Origin: Methylobacterium sp. J-067
GTDB lineage: Bacteria > Pseudomonadota > Alphaproteobacteria > Rhizobiales > Beijerinckiaceae
DNA: 64,000 bases
Direction: 5' to 3'
Assembly (NCBI RefSeq): GCF_022829465.1
Contig: NZ_JAKSXZ010000110.1
Span: 186,001-250,000 of the forward strand
Part shown: positions 57,083-64,000 of the stretch, one piece after another
How positions within the stretch are numbered: position 1 is the stretch's first letter
Layout: every line of letters starts with the position of its first letter
Made by a program: the position numbers and the translations under genes
The notes under the pieces: generated by a model
The model's database searches: none
Seen by the model: only the letters and a program-made list of their open reading frames with translations
What the model was told of the DNA's origin: nothing

Positions 57083-58219
57083 TCACGGCGCCCGCTTCGC
57101 ATTCCCGGACGGCGGTTCGCTCGCCACGACGCGGCGGCGGAAGTGCTGCATGACGTAATGGAGGGGTTTGGGCGTCAGGTCGTCGTCGAGCGGCAGCGAG
57201 CGGGTGGGCAGGCCGTCCGGGCGCGGCTTGTGCCAGCGGGTCCAGCTGTCCCGGTCGCGCAGGCCCCAGGTCAGCACCGCGTCGGCGCCTCCGGCCGCCG
57301 AGATGGCGTCGAGGAGTTGGAAGGCCTCCTGGGCCACGAGTTCGTCCCGCTGGCGCAGATCGGCCGGGAAGGTCTGATCGATGACGTCGAGTTCGGTCAC
57401 CAGCACCACGAGACCTAAGGACCGGACCTCCGTGACGAAGCGGCCGACCGCCTCCCGGTCCACGACACGATCCGAATAGAGGTGTCCCTGCATCCCGATC
57501 CCGTGCAGGGGCACGCCCTTCGTCACCATGGCCTGGGCGGTGCGCAGCATCACCTCACGCCGCGAATCGTAATGCTCGCCCGCGAATTCGAGGAAGTAGT
57601 CGCTGAGAACGAGTTGCGCGGCAGGGTCCGCCTGCGCAGCGGTCCGCAGCGCCATCTCGATGTAGTTGTCGCCGATCAGGCGCCGCCAGATCGTGTCCCG
57701 CAACCCGGTCCCCCGCTCGGGGCTGTCATCGGTGAACTCGTTGACCACGTCCCATGAGGCGATCTTGCCGCGATAATGGCCGACGACGGTCGTGATGTGC
57801 TTGCGCATCTCGGCCTCGGCCTCGGCGCGGGTGCGGAGCGTATCGAGCCAGGGCGGCACTTGGCCGTGGAAGACGAGGGCGTGTCCGCGAACGGAAAGAC
57901 CGGCGGCCTGCGCGAAGCGGACAATGGCGTCGCCCTCGGTGAAATCAAACTTGCCACGGCTCGGCCGGAGCCGGTCCCACTTCAGGGCATCCTCGGTCAC
58001 GACCATGTCGCAGTCGCGGATGATCGCCCGCCGATAGGCATCGTCCTGGGCGAGGAGTTCGGCCTGCACGGCGCATCCGATTGGGGTGCCGAGGGGCATA
58101 GAAGGGAGCTTCGGCCGCGATGCGGCCCCCGCGACGGCCGGTTCCAGCGCAAGGGTTGCCCCGAGGGCCGCCCCCCGCAGCGCCGTCCGACGATCGATCC
58201 GCGCTCGAAAAACCATCAC
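57083..58219 (-). CDS. GH10 endo-1,4-beta-xylanase-like glycosidase with Tat signal
   Basis: A protein of 378 residues. The N terminus RARIDRRTALRGAALGATLA carries a twin-arginine pair and hydrophobic core, so Tat export of a folded enzyme is likely. The GH10 catalytic acid/base is E161 in SWDVVNEFTD, the nucleophile E276 in LVTELDVI, and WGLRDRDSW fits the family end. The family hydrolyses beta-1,4-xylan or related polymers; here the position between a glycosyltransferase and a cupin gene suggests it processes the polysaccharide made by this locus. Confidence 0.87.
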   Translation of the reverse strand: MMVFRARIDRRTALRGAALGATLALEPAVAGAASRPKLPSMPLGTPIGCAVQAELLAQDDAYRRAIIRDCDMVVTEDALKWDRLRPSRGKFDFTEGDAIVRFAQAAGLSVRGHALVFHGQVPPWLDTLRTRAEAEAEMRKHITTVVGHYRGKIASWDVVNEFTDDSPERGTGLRDTIWRRLIGDNYIEMALRTAAQADPAAQLVLSDYFLEFAGEHYDSRREVMLRTAQAMVTKGVPLHGIGMQGHLYSDRVVDREAVGRFVTEVRSLGLVVLVTELDVIDQTFPADLRQRDELVAQEAFQLLDAISAAGGADAVLTWGLRDRDSWTRWHKPRPDGLPTRSLPLDDDLTPKPLHYVMQHFRRRVVASEPPSGNAKRAP

Positions 58220-58237
58220 GGTCCTCCTTCCGCCGCG

Positions 58238-59383
58238 TCAGCCAAGCTTTGTCAGGGCGTCGTGCAGGGTCTGCCGAGCTGCATCACGCCGGGCCTCGTT
58301 CCAGGCGTGACCCGCGGCGGCGGCGCGGGGCTTCGGGCGGCGGACGGCTTCGACCAGCGCGTCTGCAAAGGCTTGCGGCCCGTCCGCGACGGTGATCGTC
58401 TCGGGCAGCCCATCGAGCCCGCGCACGCCGAGCGGCGTGGAGACGGCGGGCGTGCCCGTCGCGGCGAGTTCGAGCGTCTTGATCTGAACGCCGGTCCCGG
58501 CGGTGGTAGGCACGGCGGAGACGCGCAAGCTCGCCAGGAAGGCGCGGGCGGACGGCACGAGCCCGAGGCGCTGGATGCGGTCGGAGGACAACGTCTCCGA
58601 GCCCGATCCGGCGACGGCGATGCTGAGATCGGGCGGCAGGCGCGGCACGACCTCATAGAGGAACCACGCGATCCCCTGGCGCACGGGGGGCCAGCTCCAT
58701 GTGCCGATCAGGCCAATGTCGTAGGCCGGCGCGAGGGCGGGGGCCGGGTCCGGCGGGGCGGGAAAGAACAACGGCAGGACCGCCGGCGCGGCGATGCCGA
58801 ACCGCGTGCGCGCCTCCTCGGCATCGGCCTCCGACAAGAAGAGCGAGAACCGCGCTTCCGCTCCGGCGCGGCGCTCCAGGCGGGCGTTGAGCCGGGCCTC
58901 GCGGGCGTAGATGGCCCGCCACCACGGACGCGCCGATTTCTCCGCGACCATCGCGTAGGAAATCGCCTGCACGTCGTGGAAGATGACCCCGAGCGGCAGG
59001 CGCCGCGCCAGCCCGTTGACGAACGGGTAAAGGTTCACGTGATCCACGATCAGCAGATCGGGGTTCGTGCGGGCGATCTCCGCTTCGAGGCGATCCGGCG
59101 GGAGGTAATTGTACTTCTCGGACGAGATCGGCAGGCCGGAGCGGAGGGAGCGCCATGCCCAGGCCGCCTGTTCGCGGCGCGGCGCGGTCGCGGATTCGAC
59201 CGGGATCGTCGCGAGCAGCACCGTCTCAACCGGCGAGGCGACGTGGAACGGGGCGCGGCCATAGGCGAAGAGCGTGACCTCGTGGCCGAGGTCTTCGAGC
59301 ACCGACAGGATCGCCCGCGTCGCAATCTCGCTGCCCGTGCGCAGGGTGTTCGGAACGAGGGTCGTGAGGAAGGCGATCCGCAT
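58238..59383 (-). CDS. Glycosyltransferase (GT4-like)
   Basis: A GT-B protein of 381 residues from ATG 59383 (MRIAFLTTLVPNTLRTGSEI). The C-terminal donor half contains GLIGTWSWPPVRQGIAWFLY and TTAGTGVQIKTLELAATGTP, typical of sugar transferases in exopolysaccharide loci. Donor and acceptor are not identifiable. It lies 23 bp downstream of the Wzx-like gene on the same strand and 18 bp before the GH10 gene. Confidence 0.82.
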   Translation of the reverse strand: MRIAFLTTLVPNTLRTGSEIATRAILSVLEDLGHEVTLFAYGRAPFHVASPVETVLLATIPVESATAPRREQAAWAWRSLRSGLPISSEKYNYLPPDRLEAEIARTNPDLLIVDHVNLYPFVNGLARRLPLGVIFHDVQAISYAMVAEKSARPWWRAIYAREARLNARLERRAGAEARFSLFLSEADAEEARTRFGIAAPAVLPLFFPAPPDPAPALAPAYDIGLIGTWSWPPVRQGIAWFLYEVVPRLPPDLSIAVAGSGSETLSSDRIQRLGLVPSARAFLASLRVSAVPTTAGTGVQIKTLELAATGTPAVSTPLGVRGLDGLPETITVADGPQAFADALVEAVRRPKPRAAAAGHAWNEARRDAARQTLHDALTKLG

Positions 59384-59406
59384 GGGTGTCGTGGGCGGCG
59401 GGAGGG

Positions 59407-60780
59407 TCACGGGGCCTCGCGAAGGATCGCGGGCGGGTTGGAGGGCTCGCGCAGCGCCCGGTAGGTCATCACCGTCGAGACGAGGTAGGACGCCAGGAAG
59501 ACGACATTCACCGGCATGATCCACTCGTCGTCCCCGGCGAAGTGCCAGAACACGGCGATCATCAGGGCAGATTTCACCACCGTGACCGCCAGGGCGACGT
59601 AGAACGTCGTCGTCATGCGGCCGTTCGCGTAAAGCAGCTCGACTTGGTACTCAATCAGGTTGCGCAGCGCTGGCACCAGCCAGAGCAGACCAAGCAGGCC
59701 GACCGCCTTCGCGACCTCGTGGCCCAGCAGGTTCGGCGCGAACCACAGGGCGATGACGATGCCGCCATAGGCGACGGTGGACACGGCGGCGATCATCAGT
59801 TCCACGACAACCTTGGCCCGCCGGCCCGCCATGCTGCTGCGGTTGACCAGCACCCGCTGAATCATCAGGACGTTGAAGGCCCGGATAGGAACCGCCGTGA
59901 GGTCGATGACGCGGATGCAGATGGCGTACATGCCCGCCGCGACCCCGCCGCCGAAGGTCAGCACCAGCACCTTATCGATTTCGGCCTGCAGCGTGTAGGC
60001 GAGCCCCGATCCACTAAGTGCCAGGGCGTTGCGGGCGCGTAGCAGCGTCGCGCTCCGGCGCCAGCGCAGGCGCCTGCGCGGCAGCAGGAAGACGAGGATC
60101 AGCCCCAGAGCCAGGGTGTTGCTGACGAGGTAGAGCACCGCCCATTCCATGAGCGTCGAGCCCGGCAGGAACAGGAAGAGGATTGCCATCGCCGCCTTGC
60201 AGACCGCGCCGATGTTGAACGCCAGCGAGGCGTGATCGAAGCGGCCGAGGCCGCTGCTGACCGTCGAGGCGGTGTCGATCATCCGCCAGGGCAGGACCTC
60301 CGAGGCGACGATCAGGAAGTAGGGCAGGAGGCGATCCGGCTGGTCGAAGAACAGCCGGTAGCTCAGCCAAGCCAGGATCCCGCAGGGCAGGATGCTGGCC
60401 GACAGCCACAGCAGGTAGTTGGCGTAGTAATGCCCGAGCAGCCGGGGGCGGATCGCGCCGACCTGGAACAGGTTGGACCCGTATCCGAACGCCGCGAGGC
60501 GAGCCAGCACGGTCCCGACCGCCACCGCGCCGGCGAAGAACCCAAAATCGACGATGCTCAGCCCGTGCGTCAGGCACAGGAAGTACAGGAGCGAGAGGCA
60601 GAGCCGCCCCATCGAGCCGCTGAACAGATGCGCGTAGTCGCGCAGGGTCGTCGCGCTGATCGAGGGGAGGCCCAGACGCTGCCCGGCCCTTCGCAGGCGG
60701 GCGAGATCCAGCACGGGCATGGCATATCGTTCGGCCAGCAGGCCGAGGCGCCACGGTCTCAAACGGCGGTCAGCCGGCAT
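59407..60780 (-). CDS. Wzx-like polysaccharide flippase
   Basis: A protein of 457 residues with about 12 predicted membrane helices. The N-terminal YAHLFSGSMGRLCLSLLYFL and later AGMYAICIRVIDLTAVPIRA match the polysaccharide-transport (MOP) superfamily that flips lipid-linked repeat units across the inner membrane. ATG 60780 directly follows the stop of the upstream glycosyltransferase gene, so the two are cotranscribed. Confidence 0.82.
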   Translation of the reverse strand: MPADRRLRPWRLGLLAERYAMPVLDLARLRRAGQRLGLPSISATTLRDYAHLFSGSMGRLCLSLLYFLCLTHGLSIVDFGFFAGAVAVGTVLARLAAFGYGSNLFQVGAIRPRLLGHYYANYLLWLSASILPCGILAWLSYRLFFDQPDRLLPYFLIVASEVLPWRMIDTASTVSSGLGRFDHASLAFNIGAVCKAAMAILFLFLPGSTLMEWAVLYLVSNTLALGLILVFLLPRRRLRWRRSATLLRARNALALSGSGLAYTLQAEIDKVLVLTFGGGVAAGMYAICIRVIDLTAVPIRAFNVLMIQRVLVNRSSMAGRRAKVVVELMIAAVSTVAYGGIVIALWFAPNLLGHEVAKAVGLLGLLWLVPALRNLIEYQVELLYANGRMTTTFYVALAVTVVKSALMIAVFWHFAGDDEWIMPVNVVFLASYLVSTVMTYRALREPSNPPAILREAP

Positions 60781-62031
60781 TCAAGCCTCGGGCGCCGCGT
60801 TCCCGGCGCGGGATCGCTTGCTCTCGTTCCGCCGGGCCTTCTCCCACGCGGCGAGGCTTTCGGCCTCGTAGGCCCGCAGGATATCGTCCCACACGAAATG
60901 CTCCGAAGCCTGCGTGAGCGCGGCGGCGCGGGCCCGCGCCACGAGGACGTCGTCGCGCAGGATCATCTCGATCCCCCGCTCGCAGCTGTCGACATCCGTG
61001 AAATACATCTGCGCATCGCCGGCCGTGCCGCGATTGAAGGCATTGTCGTGGGCGAGCACCGCGTTTCCGGCCCACAGCGCCTCGACCAGGGAAGGGTTGG
61101 TCCCGCCGACCGTGTGGCCATGGAGATAGGCGCGGGCATGTCCACGCAGGGCGGTCACGGTTTCCGGGTCGTAGATCGCCCCGGTGAAGATCACCTCGTC
61201 GCTCGCGGCCGCCTGGATCGCGGCGTGGTACGCATTGCCCCCATCGAACCCGCCGACGACCACCAACCGGCAGTCGCGACGCTTGCGCGAGAAGGCTTGG
61301 ACAATGGCCAGAATGTTGTTGTCCGGCTCGATCCGGGCAATCGAGACCAGATAGTCATTTTTCGTCAGCCCCAGCCGCGCGAGGGGCGCGGGATCACGGT
61401 GCGCGATCGGATCGCCGCCATAGGGGATCGTGACGATGGAGCGGCGGGGACGCCGTGTCGCCAGATGGTCGGCGATCTTCGGGTGGTCGGCGATCAGCCG
61501 TTGCGACGACCACGCGGCGATCCATTCGTTGATCCAGAACCATGCGCGGATCGCGCGCGACCATTTCGGGCGGCGCCATTCGATCCCGTCCATGTTCGTG
61601 AGGACCTTGCGCCCCCAAAGCCGCAGGTACGGCAGGAGGACGGCGCTGTTGTAGCCGAGCACGAGACACACCGCGTCCCGCCGCGCCGCGTCGAGGACGG
61701 TGTAGGCGTCGAACAGGAGCGTCGCGGACGGCCCGTGCCCGGCGACCTCGATTTGGATCAGCTCCACGCCTTTCCAGTGCTCGGTGCGGAAACGCTGCTG
61801 CACCGCGTCCACATCGTTCTGGCAATAGACGCCTACCCGCCATCCACGGGCGACGAGGTAGAGGGCCAAGCGCTCCGCGAAGGTCTCGAAGCCACCGTAA
61901 GCCGCAGGGATGCCTCGCGACCCGAGAATCAGGATCGCCGGCGCGGTCGCCCCGTACTCGCCCATCTGAGTGCCGCGACTCCACTGGTCCGGGGCGCTGT
62001 CATCCGGCACTATCGTTCCTCGACCTGTCAT
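60781..62031 (-). CDS. DUF1972-type rhamnosyl/sugar transferase
   Basis: A GT-B protein of 416 residues. The signature LGSRGIPAAYGGFETFAERL at the N terminus is the DUF1972 family, often rhamnosyl- or related transferases of surface polysaccharides. The C-terminal half has VSIARIEPDNNILAIVQAFS and GGTNPSLVEALWAGNAVLAH for donor binding. ATG 62031 is used; ATG 61965 is an alternative. It is the first gene after an AT-rich gap and is coupled to the Wzx-like gene. Confidence 0.85.
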   Translation of the reverse strand: MTGRGTIVPDDSAPDQWSRGTQMGEYGATAPAILILGSRGIPAAYGGFETFAERLALYLVARGWRVGVYCQNDVDAVQQRFRTEHWKGVELIQIEVAGHGPSATLLFDAYTVLDAARRDAVCLVLGYNSAVLLPYLRLWGRKVLTNMDGIEWRRPKWSRAIRAWFWINEWIAAWSSQRLIADHPKIADHLATRRPRRSIVTIPYGGDPIAHRDPAPLARLGLTKNDYLVSIARIEPDNNILAIVQAFSRKRRDCRLVVVGGFDGGNAYHAAIQAAASDEVIFTGAIYDPETVTALRGHARAYLHGHTVGGTNPSLVEALWAGNAVLAHDNAFNRGTAGDAQMYFTDVDSCERGIEMILRDDVLVARARAAALTQASEHFVWDDILRAYEAESLAAWEKARRNESKRSRAGNAAPEA

Positions 62032-62325
62032 GCGTCGCCGATGTCACTTCTGCGGGATGAGGCGGAGCCGTTCCGATCGAGAGAGACCTTCGACAATTCG
62101 CTTTCGCACGAAGTCGACGCAGGCCAAAAGATTGCGCTGCAGGAAACGCAATAAACCGCATTGCGTCAATCCTGGGTCGATAAATTATTGATAGCATCCC
62201 CAGGGATGTAACGAAGTCTCCGTAATAATAACCGAAGACATTATCTGAGCTGTCATATTAAACAAAATATCCGCCCGGCATTCCTACAAAGCGGGTGCCA
62301 CAGGCTTTCGGCGTCTCTCGCTCGG
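62032..62325. other. AT-rich gap upstream of the DUF1972 transferase gene
   Basis: About 294 bp, with roughly 62140-62280 strongly AT-rich compared with the genome. It separates the Wzy-like gene from the downstream part of the polysaccharide locus and probably holds a promoter reading on the minus strand. A 65-codon open frame (62000-62197) inside it has no supporting features. AT-rich regions before exopolysaccharide genes are known targets of Ros/MucR silencers in Rhizobiales. Confidence 0.5.
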
Positions 62326-63621
62326 TCAGGCCTTGATGCGATGACCGGCCAGGAAACGCAGGCCGAAGATTGCGATCAGGAAGGCGACCCAGAACGCTTC
62401 GTCCCGCTGGAAGAACAGCGTTTCCATGGAGCCGAGGAAGACGGCGAACAGCCAGATCTGGAAGAACAGCAGCGCCAGATCGCGGTTTTCCGGGATGGCC
62501 CGAGAGCGGGCGAAATCCAGGATCGGCAGGACGATTAACGCCCCACACGCGAGGAGGAGGCCGGGAATGCCGGTGGTGAGGGCGAGATCGAGGTAGGAAT
62601 CGTGGGAGTGGGAGGCGGTGGCCGCCCAGGGGTTGCTCGCGTCATCGACCGAATAGCGGGCGTAATCGGTGTTCCAGAACCCGAGGAAGCCGTAGCCGAA
62701 CAGGGGGCGCTCCCGGAACTGGTCGATGGCGAAGCTCCAGATCCCGGTGCGGTTCGTGAAGGTCGGATCGCTCATGATCCAGTCGTTGATCGCGGCGATC
62801 CCCGGGAGGACGGCCGATCCGACGGTGAAGGTCAGGTACAGCGCCAGCGGCACCAGACACAGCGCCAGAAGCATCCGCAGCGACGGAATGCGCAGCCCGA
62901 GATACGACCACACGAGGACGAAGGGGACGAGGGCCTGGGGCTGCTTCGCGCCGGTGAAGGCCAGGAAGGTGGTCGCCAGCACCACGAGGCTCGGCCCCAG
63001 GACGAGGCGCCTTTGCGTGGTCAAGTAGATCCCGATCAGCAGGAACACCACCATCATCGGGCCGGTGCGGGACTTGTGGTCGTAGAGCCCGCGCCACGAA
63101 CCGGCGAGGTTCACCTCCATGGCGGCATCGCTCTGGTGCACGGCCAGATGCGGCACCAGCAGGACGGCGAGAAAACAGAGGATCACGACCATCAGGGCGA
63201 CGCCGCCGAGCCAGCTCTCGAATTGCCGGCGGTCGCGGGGCAACAGCAGTAGCGAGCCGACGATCCCCATAACGATGACGGTCAGGATCAGCCGGCGCAC
63301 CGCGATCCCTGGATAGACGGCGAAGGCGCAATCCACCAGGAACCACGCCAGGACCGCCCCATAGGCCGGATGAGCCAGGGGCAGGATCCGGCGCCATCCC
63401 ATCTCCATGAGCTGCCACACGCTGAGGCCGAACAGCGTCAGGTACAGGATCTGGTTCAGCAGGTCGGACGACTCGCTCGTCTTCAGGACCGCGCCGCTCG
63501 ACAGGTCCTTCAGCGGGTCGAGGGTGATCCAGAACACCGACAGGGTGGCGATGAACAGACCCGACCGCCTCGCGAGATCGAGATCGACGCTCGAGGCCCT
63601 CGTGGCGACATCGCCCTTCAC
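62326..63621 (-). CDS. O-antigen ligase/polymerase (Wzy-like) membrane protein
   Basis: A protein of 431 residues with about ten membrane helices. The Wzy_C/WaaL block is NRTGIWSFAIDQFRERPLFG plus a periplasmic loop with SHSHDSYLDLALTTGIPG, the usual catalytic region. It would polymerise or ligate repeat units exported by the Wzx-like flippase. GTG 63621 overlaps the stop of the GT2 gene (GTGA). Whether it is a polymerase or a ligase cannot be separated from sequence. Confidence 0.82.
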   Translation of the reverse strand: MKGDVATRASSVDLDLARRSGLFIATLSVFWITLDPLKDLSSGAVLKTSESSDLLNQILYLTLFGLSVWQLMEMGWRRILPLAHPAYGAVLAWFLVDCAFAVYPGIAVRRLILTVIVMGIVGSLLLLPRDRRQFESWLGGVALMVVILCFLAVLLVPHLAVHQSDAAMEVNLAGSWRGLYDHKSRTGPMMVVFLLIGIYLTTQRRLVLGPSLVVLATTFLAFTGAKQPQALVPFVLVWSYLGLRIPSLRMLLALCLVPLALYLTFTVGSAVLPGIAAINDWIMSDPTFTNRTGIWSFAIDQFRERPLFGYGFLGFWNTDYARYSVDDASNPWAATASHSHDSYLDLALTTGIPGLLLACGALIVLPILDFARSRAIPENRDLALLFFQIWLFAVFLGSMETLFFQRDEAFWVAFLIAIFGLRFLAGHRIKA

Positions 63622-64000
63622 GACGGGCGCGCTCCGCGATGGCGATACTGCTCGGGCCGCAACCCGGCCTGCGCCGTCACCCGCCCGATGGCCTCCAGCA
63701 TCGGATGGGCGGCGATGAGGAGATCGCGGGACGTCGCGAGCCGCGACATCGCGCGGATCAGTCCGACGCCGAGAAGCGCCCCGCTCTTGAGCCAGATGCG
63801 TAGCCGCTCCGTCGGGCTCCGCGCGTTCTTGTGCTCGATCATGTAATTGATCGCGCCATAGCGCAGACTGCGCGCGATCACCCAGCGCAGGGTCGTCCGG
63901 CTCGCCGGGACGGTCTCGACCGCCCGCGCCGCCGGTTCGAAATAGGCCGAGAAGCCGGCATCGCGGGCGCGCTTGAAGAAGTCGAGATCGCCGCCGCCGA
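63618..64000 (-). CDS. Glycosyltransferase family 2 protein, C-terminal part
   Basis: The gene runs out of the window; 127 codons remain. GGGDLDFFKRARDAGFSAYF is the C-terminal ED/DxD-region typical of GT2 enzymes (GG-DLDF position), followed by AVETVPASRTTLRWVIARSL and a short hydrophobic helical tail. It is the first visible gene of the minus-strand polysaccharide locus and is coupled to the Wzy-like gene. Confidence 0.75.
   Translation of the reverse strand, partial: GGGDLDFFKRARDAGFSAYFEPAARAVETVPASRTTLRWVIARSLRYGAINYMIEHKNARSPTERLRIWLKSGALLGVGLIRAMSRLATSRDLLIAAHPMLEAIGRVTAQAGLRPEQYRHRGARPS

Noticed and set aside
62000..62197. 65-codon open frame in the AT-rich gap
   Set aside because: No ribosome site, signal peptide or motif; it overlaps the start of the DUF1972 gene.

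Overview
The window is high-GC DNA (about two-thirds G+C) from an alphaproteobacterium of the order Rhizobiales/Hyphomicrobiales, most likely Methylobacterium/Methylorubrum-like; the genus is an inference. Supporting signs are an argS-SPOR-nagZ-tatABC block, an rpsT-dnaA pair, a PodJ-like polar organiser, a DksA with a single zinc-finger cysteine, a FYDLN-acid protein, a NepR-like domain and dense GANTC (CcrM) sites upstream of dnaA. Most of it is core chromosome. No insertion sequence, prophage, CRISPR array or rRNA operon was seen.

Layout. 0-4.3 kb: the end of an MBOAT acyltransferase gene with its SGNH-like partner, dksA, a collagen-like lipoprotein, and a DadA-like oxidoreductase. 4.3-14 kb: gltX, argS, a SPOR protein, nagZ, tatABC and tyrS. 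14-21.5 kb: anmK coupled to an orphan McrB N-terminal domain, a transglutaminase-like protein, a NepR-like/receiver fusion, a lytic transglycosylase and alaS. 21.5-30 kb: small secreted proteins, tRNA-Ala(GGC), aroA-cmk, tRNA-Lys(UUU), metY and a large acyl-CoA dehydrogenase. 30-38.4 kb: podJ-like, icd, a TrmJ-type methyltransferase and ccmAB. 38.4-43.3 kb: rpsT, dnaA, ybgC, a DUF4142 protein and ruvB. 43.5-54.5 kb: small secreted proteins, a diguanylate cyclase, a LuxR-type regulator, topoisomerase IB, a glycosyltransferase, redox enzymes, leuC and tRNA-Leu(CAG). 54.5-64 kb: a minus-strand polysaccharide locus (GNAT, cupin, GH10 glycosidase, three glycosyltransferases, Wzx-like flippase, Wzy/ligase-like protein).

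Themes. Three genes act on anhydro-muropeptides (nagZ, anmK, lytic transglycosylase). Four aminoacyl-tRNA synthetases (gltX, argS, tyrS, alaS) and three tRNAs are present. Signalling parts suggest a general stress response: the NepR-like/receiver fusion and three sequences matching or nearly matching sigma-EcfG promoters. Stop/start overlaps of the GTGA or ATGA type recur and point to translational coupling.

The observations I rate highest are eight GANTC sites within about 295 bp upstream of dnaA, the NepR-like/receiver fusion, the free-standing McrB-N domain coupled to anmK, and the Tat-signal GH10 enzyme inside the polysaccharide locus. Many starts are GTG or TTG; where I moved a start inside a longer frame, the entry says why.
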